DNA of 64,000 nucleotides from Liolophura sinensis (Eukaryota; Mollusca; Polyplacophora; Chitonida; Chitonidae). The notes below the pieces were generated by a model, which was not told the DNA's origin, made no database searches, and saw only the letters and a program-made list of their open reading frames with translations. Where the stretch lies: assembly GCF_032854445.1 (NCBI RefSeq), contig NC_088302.1, forward strand, positions 11,777,338 to 11,841,337. The letters are read 5' to 3'. Positions 10,393-19,990 of this stretch are shown piece after piece (positions within the stretch are counted from its first letter, which is position 1; each line of letters begins with the position of its first letter). The position numbers and the translations under genes were made by a program.

Positions 10393-11129
10393 AAACCGTG
10401 CAAACAAAAATCAGAACATTCTAGTTTTAAAACAAGAATAGGTCGCCCTTCGGGACAGCTGTAGCCCTTAAATATTTACTGTTTTTCTTGGAGACTGGCT
10501 CTAGCTGATACGATTAACACTTGCATGCTGTCAGGCTTTGGGCATATTGATCTCACATAAAATCAGTCATTCAAATCCATTTCATGTGATTAAGCATTTA
10601 AATAGCCATTACAATGAACTGGCGTATGTTAATATTTCTGTGGTACATGTGCATTTTTTAATGTTTAACAAACTGATTCTTCTCTTGTACCATTTGATAC
10701 TCTGAACAAAAAATTATGAACCATTAAAATAAAATCTTGTCCTTGTGAACTATTTATGGCAAAAAGGCAAGATGGTGGAAAGGTTACAAACTTCATCACT
10801 TTTGTACAGCAAAGTACTAAAAATTTTGGAGCCGTTACCAAGGAAACCTGTTTAATTAACATAATAAGTCTCCGAAAAAATGTAACTGAATTCTGATAAT
10901 GAGAGTTCTCCAGAAGCACACATGATCACTGTTTCTCACAATTCTGTTTTCTATTTGACTCGTAATGAGCAATTTTTGCTTAACCAAGAAATGTTCTTAT
11001 CTGTATCACACCATTACAAATAAAGTACTGAGTACTTCAGACATTTGTGTTTCCCGAGAATGAATGCCCTAAAAAAAATTACACCAGAAATGAACAGTTG
11101 TTTTTCTAATCCAGCAAAAAATAATTATT

Positions 11130-11365
11130 TCAAGGACTTTTAAGGATTGAATATTCTACGTTTTCCAGAACTTTTAAGGACAATTCAGTTTATGTGCATT
11201 CAGACATTAATATACATATATAGTGTTTTGGTAGCTTATTCATTGGTCCATAAGACAAAATGACATTTAACACTGACAAATCAAGCACTTTTTCAAGGAC
11301 ATATATTTATCCCAACATAAACTCTTTTTTCCATGAACTTCAACGTCTTGAAAACCTTCAATTTT
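11130..11365 (+). repeat. Dispersed repeat family E, copy 1
   Basis: Matches the segment at about 59240-59502 in order: a tttttccag block, then ttggtagcttattcattggtc, then atgac(a)ttt..., and a closing cttgaaaacctt/cttcaaaatctt. Internal spacing is similar in both. Non-coding, class unknown. Confidence 0.5.
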
Positions 11366-11436
11366 ACTTTCACAAAATTCAGTGTTACGTACAAGGATAT
11401 AAAGGGCCGTTGGGAAGCACAAATTAACTGTCTCAC

Positions 11437-11815
11437 CTTCTTCCATTTGTCTTCAGCATTTCTGCTTTGATATCTCTTCGCTGATCATGAACTACATTGC
11501 GCATTCTTGAGTCGGGACACCAGCTTCGTCTACGCACCGATTTGCGAGAAGGTTCTCGCCGCTTTAAAGGCTCATACTCCTGGAGAATTTCCTCAGCAGT
11601 TGACGGGTTACCATCTTCAGTGCTGTCCACCGTAACATCATTGACAAAGATTCTTACGTCGGACTCTTGTGTCCCCACGCCATCTCGCACCGGATGTGTC
11701 TCATACTGTGATGCTTCAATGGTATCTGGATCGAGTTCGCTCACGCTATCTGGTAGTAAGGAGGCAGCAGAAGGTTCGGCCTCTTGTATAAGGTCCAGCA
11801 TAGATTTGTGATAGT
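11437..11815 (-). CDS. Exon 9: long regulatory-type exon with basophilic phosphosites
   Basis: 379 bp, phase 1 in, phase 2 out. Acceptor gagcctctctcttgtag before 11815; donor GTGAGA starts at 11436. It begins D-YHKSMLDLIQEAEPSAASLL (a short predicted helix), continues through an acidic part with DVRIFVNDVTVDSTEDGN and AEEILQEYEPLKRREPSRKS, then VRRRSWCPDSRMRNVVHDQR and a basic helix DIKAEMLKTNGR. RKS and RRRSW are consensus-like sites for basophilic kinases such as PKA. This is the best conserved-looking exon and a good query for homology searches. Confidence 0.87.
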
Positions 11816-13420
11816 CTACAAGAGAGAGGCTCAATTTAGATAGACAGTACGAGCGCAATACACACGCGCCTTCTATGCGAGTCGCCATTGCTTGAAAGAA
11901 GACCATTGGAAACAGGTTTCCACGTCTTACAGAACCTATCCAAAATCACGGAATATATCTCCTATCAGAGCACCAATTTTCTAACAACACTATAACTGCT
12001 CATTTCAAAATCCTCACTGCTTTTTCTACCAGAGCTGCTGGCACTGGTGAGTTACATATAGTCTTCTTTAGTAGGTTTTGACAATAAAGACACCACACGA
12101 CTTCCACAGCTTGTGATACAACGGCTCATTAGAACACCATGATCACTGTTCTTTCACTGGACACAAAATACAGACTGAACATTGCTGCTTTGATACATCC
12201 AAATGTTCTCAATGAAGCCCACAAAATGACCATGATTTTCAATTGAGAACGTATCCAAGAAACTAAGAGTCACTTTTCCACAGTTTATACAATAGCAAGC
12301 AATACTGTTTCACTTCACACATAAAGGCAGTGGGTAATGGCCGTTGTTTTTTTCCCCAGAACGAACACATTCGGTTCAAAACCTTAGCTGCCTGTCAAAA
12401 CATAAGTGCTGGTCAATGAGTGTGTCCATCCACCTCTGGCTCTTCTGCTCAATGCTCTGACACAGGTGCCACGATATCTCTAACTTACACCAGGAATGGC
12501 CTGGCCTTCTGCTATCCCTTCTCACCAGCCATTGAAAAATCCAACTCGCACCAACATACAGGAATGGCACAAATAAACTCAAAACAAGAACAGGACGTGA
12601 GAAACTTGAGTCTGCTAATTCTACGTTTCCTGATCTTGATGGGGTGGGCAATTCACTATCATTTCTGGCTATGAGAGGACTTCCTCTCCAGAAGAAGACA
12701 AGGGATTAGCACAAAGAGGATTGCCCGGTATACCTTGCCAACCCTCGGCTTTACCTGGCAATCTTTGTCCGCGGACTGTGGACAGGTAACATGTGGGTGT
12801 CGGAGGTCATACAAACAAAAAGCCCCACAACCTTAGAGGTTGCCCCAGTAATGACAACCCAAACACTCCTGACAGGCATAGACAGCTAACATTTGAAGAG
12901 CCAACGCAAACCAATATTAGCTTATAGTTTCAAACTGCATGGCAATCCATTTGATCTAGTCGTAACCTGACACAACCTGTGACAGTACGCATCATAATGG
13001 CTGAATACAGTCAAGCAACCAAAAGAGATTTTCCATAAAACTGAAATTAGCTCCAACAGATTATGTAACAGATACATAACAGCTTTGATTTACAGCATAG
13101 CAGACATTCAGATAGCAAAATTAGAAGTAACATATTAAAGAAAAAAATGCATGTTTTCATTAAATGTTTTTTCATTAAATATTTTCTCCAACAAAATAAT
13201 TTGTACTTACAACAATATACATGTTAATTAAGAGATTATTTCACATTATCCTTCCATAAATTTCAGAACCCTGGTTTCTTAAACTGAATAAACAAACAGA
13301 GAGCTTGTCATCATAACACCTCATAACACAATTTAACTATGACTAAAATAAACATCAAATTTTTCTGTTTCTGAACTTTTGCACGGCAAGGTGGCAGTAT
13401 TAGATCATCCATCTTCTCAC
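11816..13420 (-). other. Intron with a candidate microexon
   Basis: 1.6 kb between exons 9 and 8. The stretch 12380-12880 is GC-richer than its flanks and contains the microexon candidate at 12734-12775. Nothing else coding passes the splice checks. Confidence 0.5.
12734..12775 (-). CDS. Candidate in-frame microexon with two donors (21 or 42 nt)
   Basis: A good acceptor, acatgttacctgtccacag, ends just right of 12775. Two donors follow: GTAAAG after 12755 (21-nt exon) and GTATAC after 12734 (42-nt exon). Both lengths are multiples of three and both keep phase 1 to 1, so either slots between exons 8 and 9 without a frame change. The short form adds V-RGQRLP, the long form adds GKAEGWQ. Attractive because both options are silent for frame, but microexons are easy to imagine and this needs transcript proof. 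Confidence 0.35.
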
Positions 13421-13517
13421 CTTCTTCTCGGACAGGAGAAAGTGGTGATTGTCTCCCTTGGTCATCTAATGAGGGACACGATGAGCTGAAGCGCTGGAGA
13501 TTTTCTCGTCGGAATTC
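13421..13517 (-). CDS. Exon 8: basic helix followed by Ser/Pro linker
   Basis: 97 bp, phase 0 in, phase 1 out. Acceptor caatactttctttgcag before 13517; donor GTGAGA starts at 13420. It encodes EFRRENLQRFSSSCPSLDDQ then GRQSPLSPVREE. EFRRENLQRF continues the charged helix of exon 7 (QRIREAEE), and SPLSP is a proline-directed phosphosite cluster. The translation remains open past the donor for some distance, but the donor is consensus and gives the phase needed by exon 9. Confidence 0.82.
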
Positions 13518-13737
13518 CTGCAAAGAAAGTATTGATTCATGTAGAAATGTAATCAAAAAGAGTATTACAGCTTGTAGAAAAATTGTTGAATGCAGTTTCT
13601 GTATAAAAAGACAAAAAAGAAGAATAGGACATTGATTTATGTGTAGTTTGTAGGGCCCTGCACAGGTTACAGGCACAGGATTCACATTTCTTAGGAAAGA
13701 ATAAGGTCTGAATGATTAAATAACAAAATTACTGTAC

Positions 13738-13799
13738 TTCTTCAGCTTCCCTGATTCGTTGGGAAGAAATGTTAAGGCGCTTGTAATAGGATGTCCTCC
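13738..13799 (-). CDS. Exon 7: Arg/Glu-rich helical exon
   Basis: 62 bp, phase 1 in, phase 0 out. Acceptor ttttattttgagtgtttcctcaag before 13799; donor GTACAG starts at 13737 (weaker than consensus). It encodes G-RTSYYKRLNISSQRIREAEE, a strongly helical, charged sequence that reads smoothly into exon 8. A competing acceptor 3-4 bp further (gggag) would give another phase. The protein-like character and the phase fit on both sides support it. Confidence 0.65.
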
Positions 13800-14029
13800 C
13801 TTGAGGAAACACTCAAAATAAAAGATTATACAACTGTTATAAAATACATTTTTAAACTGTGTTGGTTGCAAAATGAGTAAATAAATAGATATTCAAAAGC
13901 TGTAATTGGAACTCTCTTTAATCTCTGTATTATGTCTAGAAAAATCTAAAATAATAAACAATATCAACAATTTACATGCTAAAGAACACTGCATAACTTA
14001 CTATTCTAACTTAACATAGCTAAAATCCA

Positions 14030-14180
14030 ATGCCTATTTAGTATAGTGGCTCTTGCGACTTGGCTAAAGCATTGGTCTTGCTCCACGCTCAAGTTCAACT
14101 CTCACCATAGACTTGCTGTGGCTTTTGTAAGTTAGAAGGTTCGTTATCGTCCAAGCACTCAATATTTCTTATTGTTGTCA
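14030..14180 (+). mobile_element. Possible tRNA-derived SINE fragment
   Basis: The plus strand reads tttagtatagtggctcttgc followed about 45 bp later by tcaagttcaactctcac. These resemble the A box and B box of an RNA polymerase III promoter at tRNA-like spacing. No terminal repeats or target duplication identified. It is a different family from the SINE at 39.5 kb. Confidence 0.35.
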
Positions 14181-14189
14181 TACTCATCA

Positions 14190-14350
14190 CAATGTAACGG
14201 TAATTCTTCAAGTTTTCGCATATGATATACATATATATGAACTTGACCAACTCTGCCAACGTAATTTTGTCTCCAAAATAAAATTAAAAACATGCATAAA
14301 TTGTACTAAAAGTTGCTCATTAATATGCACAAAGGCTGAGGAATTAAGGT
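14190..14350 (+). repeat. Dispersed repeat family A, copy 2
   Basis: Contains ggtaattcttcaag, gtaattttgtctccaaaat, acatgcataaattgtac, aaaagttgctcatt and gaggaattaaggtc in the order of the other copies. Shorter in the middle than the copies at 15.4 and 63.8 kb. Confidence 0.55.
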
Positions 14351-15364
14351 CCTGTCATACATGCCTTTGATTATCAAAGAGACTGAAAAATGACTCCCCT
14401 TTATACAAACTGGGCGTGTAATTCTACTCTGGTATAATAAACAACTTCAAGGTCATTTTCTCACCTGCTACTGACTAGTTACACATTTGTCATTAACAAT
14501 TCACAAGTGCTTTAATATCTAGTCTTGGGATGATATATGTTATGATTATCTACAATCAACACAGAAAAGGCACTTTGGCCCTGATTCTCAGTGATTTGAA
14601 TCAAAATTATCAAATGTCACTTAATGCATGGACTAAAAACAATGCAAAACAAATCAACATTTCAACAATAACTGTCATAACTAACATTTAGGTCAACGCA
14701 TGCAATTATCAGTTTTCACAAATATCAGAAAATCATGGTGTGAGTTAAAATAACGAGGTAACACGGGTGCATAAAATAGGAGGGTTTTGAGGGTAGGATG
14801 ACAAGCTGGAGCTCTTCAGGCATCACCCTCAGGCCGTAATTTATAACCTCTAGCCAAATAATGTGAACCGCATCACAATCGTTTTCTATGCGCCCTATCC
14901 ACTGTCTCCAATCTGCACCAAATTCCAAAACACTGGATGATCGGCTTCATCTCTGCACCCAAAGGGGGGTCAACAACTGGAGCAGTGTGGAAACAAGGGC
15001 AGTGCATCTGAAGACAGTCCCCTGCAGAGCTTTAACCTACCTGGCTTGGTCTAAGCAGCTGAACTAAAAGGGCAACTTAATACCACCAGGGAAATGTTGG
15101 TAACTATTCAAGTCCATCTATGCCAATCTCACCTCAGACCTTTTTATTGCTGGAAGCCAAGAACTCATCAACCTGACAAGCCTGAAGTTAATGGCTGGCT
15201 CCCTGTGACATCGTGGACCCGGTATAAAATGTCAAATGACCATAACCTCTTCACATGATGAGACTTCCTTTTTTTTTTATTTGGCAGCTTTGGGGAACAT
15301 TTTTCATCACGGTAAGACATTTTTGCTATACCATGCAGGAGGTGCAGAATTAAAGTGAAAGAAA

Positions 15365-15590
15365 GTGCTCACTGTAATTCTTTAAACTTTATGCATTTTG
15401 TAAGGTATTTATTCAAGCATATATTGAAGGCATTATTTAGTGCAGACAGATAAAACTATACTTTTTATGAAGCCCCTGAAATTGGCCAACCCAACCAATA
15501 GTGGTTTTGTCTCCAAAATCAAATTAAACAAATGCATAAATCACACTGAAAGTTGCTCTTTCAAAAGCAAAATGTTGATGAATTCGGGTC
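15365..15590 (+). repeat. Dispersed repeat family A, copy 3
   Basis: Closest to the copy at 63.8 kb: shared ctgtaattctt, tatttattcaagc, tgaaggcattattt, ataaaactatactttt, tgaagcccctgaaattggcc, gttttgtctccaaaat, aatgcataaatcac and gaaagttgctctttcaaa. Length about 225 bp. Non-coding. Confidence 0.65.
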
Positions 15591-16807
15591 TTTAAATAAA
15601 ACAAATTGAAAGATTTACATACATCCTCATTAATCTACTTCTTGGGCAAATGATGCCAGAAATAAATTGATTCATAAAGAAGTGAGGAGGAAGAAGATGT
15701 TCCGAAATCATTTAAAACACTTGGGCTACTTGTCCTTCTGTTTTTGATTGACTGACTGGTGTTCAACAAAGAGCTCAGAAATTTTTCGCATGCAGTACTT
15801 AGGTTTATGGGTGAAGAATACTGGAGTGACCAGACAAACTTTGTTTTCATGTGATTACAGGACTTGCATTCCTTGGGTCATTTTGCTACCTATAAAAACA
15901 ATACTCATCTTTGCTTCCAGGAATATTTTTTCAACACTCAGGCCAATCTTTTTTCTTTCCTTTTTTCCTACCTTTGGCTACCAAACTATCCAGATAAGAT
16001 CTGACAGTTAAAATGTGCAGGGTAAAAGCAGCAAAAAAAAAGCATAGACGAGACTTATGATTTTATGTTAGCCTGTTATAGCCTTAGTCAGAGGAGGTAG
16101 GCTTGAAGTAGAGAGCCTGAACTCCTGTGAGGGCCACTCAAAGTGTTTCCACAGGTGAATTAGGGTATGTCTAAGTGAAGCTGACAAAGCGGTAAATAAG
16201 AGAACATGTAAATCAGCGCATGGAGTATAGTGAAGGAACTAAGGCTCCTGGTAAATCGGACAAGATCCGACTACCGCAGTGTGCTGGACACCGTGTTAGC
16301 ACCGACCTGGAAACAATCACAGTCTACAGACCCCACAGCATGGCAAACGTGTTAATTTTGACCACTGCTAGTGTTCGTGACCAGTGTTAAAGCTTTGAGA
16401 GATAAACCGGCCAGCCAATCACCCGCAGCTTGCATGTTAATTACCACATTATAACTGCCTAGCTTTGAGGTATGGGCAAACTTATTCCACAAACCCGGGG
16501 ATAACCGCAATGCGTCAAATAAACTCTTCGCCTCCTGTATCCATGGACAGAACAGGGAAGAAAACCCAATTTCTGAATTACCAATCCTGAATCAGGTGTT
16601 GGAAATTTACATAGCCCTTAGGAGAACTGCATGCATTCAGCTCTAACAAGTTGCAATGCCCCAATTCCTAATTCATCTCAACACAGAAATACACCTTTAA
16701 TTAATCTGATACATCAAACTTGACATTTTCCACATAAACTAGCCCAGAAATTCCTCACTTCATAACAAAGGAAAATAAACAGTTCTGTCATCCAATATTG
16801 AAAACAA

Positions 16808-16830
16808 CCCCCCCCCCCCACCCCACCCCA
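16808..16830 (-). repeat. C-run; potential G-quadruplex on the minus strand
   Basis: A run of about ten C followed by accccaccccac. The minus strand therefore has four or more G tracts of at least three separated by single T bases, the canonical form for a quadruplex. The gene is on the minus strand, so the motif would be in the transcript. No function can be inferred. Confidence 0.6.
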
Positions 16831-17360
16831 CAAAAAAAAAAAAACAACCCTTGTTCCTTGGCATTTTTGAAATAGTAACATGTTTGCATGTACACTGAAT
16901 GTTTTTCTGTATAATCTCTAGAGCAGATTCAAGGAGTAGAAAACATGAATTTATATATATTATGCGTTTGCCAATTTAAAAAAAAGATCCATCCTTCTTC
17001 CTGTAACCTTCATTAAACTTTTAAAGATTATGGTAGCAGAAACTTCAAAAAGCGGTCAAAACTGACACTGACATCTGAGGAGATTGGTGATATGTGGTCC
17101 ATTGGCCACACTATTAACTCTAGAAAGCTGTGCTCATAATGTAAACGAGTATAATATTTTAGCAGGTTCTTTCAAGCACTGAGTTTATATTATCTTAACT
17201 CTTTCTGTTCATCGAGTCAAGAAATGTGTCACCATAGAAAAAAGCTGACCTGTTATCCATTGGATTACATGAACCCATTTTCCAGATCAGCATTGCGTCA
17301 CACCTCAGACATCGTCTATCATCACGACTAGTTTCCGCTAATTACCTGGGACTTCCTTAC

Positions 17361-17397
17361 CTTTCCACAGCACGAGAGCGCTTGCCCGACTTTGGTG
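17361..17397 (-). CDS. Exon 6: 37-nt microexon
   Basis: 37 nt, phase 0 in, phase 1 out. Acceptor gagcagtctccttag (before 17397, modest tract) and donor GTAAGG starting at 17360. In the phase required by exon 5 it encodes HQSRASALVLWK and leaves G for exon 7. Another frame (phase 1 in, 2 out) reads PKSGKRSRAVE, equally protein-like, but fits no neighbour I could confirm. Without it, exon 5 (phase 0 out) could not join exon 7 (phase 1 in), although exon 5 could join exon 8 directly. Confidence 0.45.
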
Positions 17398-18184
17398 CTA
17401 AGGAGACTGCTCATATGCTTCGTCACATGCCCGATCACCCCTGTCAGGGAAGGCCTTCAAGCTCAATCCTGTACATATCGATGTAATCAATACCCCCTGC
17501 ATCACCTCAGATTTTGTTCCACGACCACAAAGAGCTAGGCCAAATCATTCTCATATTCCAGACGGAACATTAACATTACATGTATTGCTCCACAAACCAC
17601 CGTCTTTTTCTCCTTTTATCAGATAAACTTGCACAAATCAAGATGCAAAGAAAATTGAATTGAAATATAATGTTCAACGCAGTGGAAATTTTAATGGTAA
17701 TTTGTGATTTCTCTGTCAGTGATAATTCCTTCCTATATCAACATTTATTTTACTAATATTTACATTTTCAGACATCCTGGATCCACTTTCACAAAATTTT
17801 GGAAATTCTCTTTTTTTTTGTAACTTTCCTTGTATTAAATCATGTTACCTTATGGTGCTATATATAAATCTTAAAAAAAAAAACAAAAAAAATTTGTGGA
17901 CGTGGCCTCAAGGCCTTAATACCATTTGTCACAGATAAAAATGTTAACGTTTATAGTAAAGCTTATAGCATTTTGAGTGTAGCATGATATATCCTTAAAC
18001 ATCTAGTCTGAAGTTGTATATGGCACTGACACTAGATTCAACTCTTTTCAATTATCAATTTCAATGACACTGGAAAGGTATTTTAAGGTTTGTTTTGAAG
18101 GTAGGATTATATACTTGAATAACAAAAGTTTCAGCACCAAAAATAACATTTTATGACATTTATTTGCCTTCCAAAATGCAATTT

Positions 18185-18199
18185 TGGGGGGGGGGGGGG
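18185..18199 (+). repeat. Poly-G run
   Basis: A run of about 14 G in an intron. On the transcribed (minus) strand the RNA carries a C-run. Likely a length-unstable mononucleotide tract. Confidence 0.8.
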
Positions 18200-18559
18200 A
18201 AATGTTAGGTCATTTCCACAGCATATGAACAAAGATATGTTCTGACATATACTGACTACTACACTTTGAACACTGATGAACACAATGTTTAGTTCCATTA
18301 AAAAATAAACAAAAAGACATTCTGTCACATCTGGGCAGGTTTTTCATGAGTGTGACTAAATGCTGACAAAAGCTCACAAATATCTGTAAACAATTAAGAC
18401 CATTGACAACCTCAGGACTTGATTAGTCAGAGGATGGAGTGTGGACGTAAACACGATCACCTGTACAATTAAGGACCCAAGGGAGCCACAGAACAGAACC
18501 TATCTGTTACTGCCCAGTCTTCCTGGATCAGACAACACTACAAATAAATGCTGCACTGA

Positions 18560-18790
18560 CAATTAGTGCTCAAATAGTACACTGAATTTCACCTAAAATT
18601 TAGCATTTTTTAAGAGACATGTTTTGCTTGATATTGATTGATTCATCCACCTTACATGGCCAACTTACAAAACATTTTGTGAAATTTTAGAAATTTCTTC
18701 TTCAAGAAACTGAAGTTTTTGACAACAAAAGTAGAGTTTCAAGGCATTTGTGTGCTTCTAAAAGTGTTTTTGTAAATACCTAATTTTAGG
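18560..18790 (-). repeat. Dispersed repeat family B, inverted copy
   Basis: Read on the minus strand it contains aaggtggatgaatcaatc, then aaaaatgctaaattttaggtg and aattcagtgtac, matching the plus-strand copies near 19.9 and 55.6 kb. The flanks (aaattttagaaatttc) extend the similarity weakly. Confidence 0.5.
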
Positions 18791-18824
18791 AGAAATACTG
18801 TAACCGATCGAGTCATGTAGCATT

Positions 18825-19065
18825 AGCCAGAGCGAGGCAGATCAAAATCAATTTGCGCCCATATAAATAAATCTGCATACATATTATTAACAGGCTGTAG
18901 ATTCACACTTCAGCTTGGGTATGGTATGCAATGATAATGGGGCCTCCTTATCACCGACTGACAAAGCTTTTCGACTCATGCATACTTTATGGTGCGCTGA
19001 CGAATGGATATCATCTACAAAATGGAATTTTGCCCTTGGCAATTTCACCCACAGTTCAGTGCATC
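18825..19065 (+). repeat. Dispersed repeat family C, copy 1
   Basis: Shares with 52235-52450: gccatataaa-aaat, tgcata-atatta, caggctgta, gttcacacttca, tgggtatggtat, ttatcacc, gacaa and ctcatg, in the same order and spacing. Old, non-coding. Confidence 0.6.
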
Positions 19066-19844
19066 GCACACCAACTATCACAGCTTTCAGGTCCTTAATC
19101 GGTTCATTTTAGTTTATACTAGTTTTTATAGCTATGATGGATTTTGAAGATCTGACTACTTTGATTTTAACATGCAATGACACAGAATGGTGCAGCCACA
19201 TTTAAGTGAAACAGGCCAGCAAAATATTTAGACAAAGGGTGCTCTGCACCGAATACTCTTGCCATCAGCACAGTTGCAACGGAGTTGATGAAAGACAAGA
19301 CTGAGATATATTGTGTTGACAACGTGACAAAATATAGCTTAAATAACCTCAATGGCCTTGAAGAAAATTACCAAGGTCACAGAAAGTGAACAGGGTTAAT
19401 CTGCCTCATGTACCTACAAGTCTACAAGTGGTATACTTTTTAAACATGGCTTCAAGTGTTCAAGAGACAGAGGGTTTACAGAGGTATAGGCATACAGACA
19501 GACAAGTTAGCCGACATCTATCAACTAAAACGCAAACACAATGCGTATTAAACATCATGTCAATTTAGCCAAGGACGCTGGCACCTATCCACTAATGGAT
19601 TTATTTATCCGACCTATGGTTTGTGCTGTGCTCAAGGATATTTCACTTTTCATTACAGCAACATCATGAAACTCAGGAAGAAAACAAGAAAAGTTGAATG
19701 ATGTTCATGCAGAGACAGGCTGCACCACATGGTAACCCTAGATCAAGGACTAGAATAAACACTAAACTTATGAACAAAAACAACAATGTCACGGCTAACA
19801 ATCATGAAGTTTGGAATATAAAAATGCAAACAAAGGCATATAAA

Positions 19845-19990
19845 TGATACTTTTGAAACTCATCAAACTTCACTAAAAACGTCACAAATTAAGTGGTTCG
19901 GCCTATAAGGTGGATGAATTAATCAAAATGTGTCAGCTGGAAAATTAATGCTAAACTATTGATGAAATACAGTAGTTTAAACTGACAATA
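19845..19990 (+). repeat. Dispersed repeat family B, copy
   Basis: Contains gaaactcatcaaact, ggcctataaggtggatgaat, taatgctaaactattg and gaaatacagtag, matching the copy at 55540-55670 and the inverted copy at 18.6 kb. Confidence 0.5.

Larger units (their letters stand above)
8648..11436 (-). other. Intron with the 67-bp array, a coding remnant and a family E repeat
   Basis: 2.8 kb between exons 10 and 9. Holds the tandem array at about 9180-9870, the degraded coding-like stretch at 9866-10392 and a copy of dispersed family E at about 11130-11365. The remainder is plain AT-rich sequence. Confidence 0.6.
13800..17360 (-). other. Intron with repeats (family A x2, SINE-like), poly-C and a doubtful Ser-rich exon
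   Basis: 3.6 kb. Contains a tRNA-like SINE at about 14030-14180, family A copies at 14190-14350 and 15365-15590, a C-run with ccccaccccacccc at 16808-16830, and GC-richer islands at 16060-16600 and 17220-17340. At 15640-15755 a minus-strand frame reads SIKNRRTSSPSVLNDF then SSSSS; it has a plausible acceptor (aacaccag) but no matching phase or donor. Confidence 0.5.

Noticed and set aside
15640-15757. Ser-rich minus-strand exon (SIKNRRTSSPSVLNDF…)
   Set aside because: Protein-like and with a possible acceptor, but no good donor and no phase match to exons 5, 7 or 8. Kept only as a possible alternative end.
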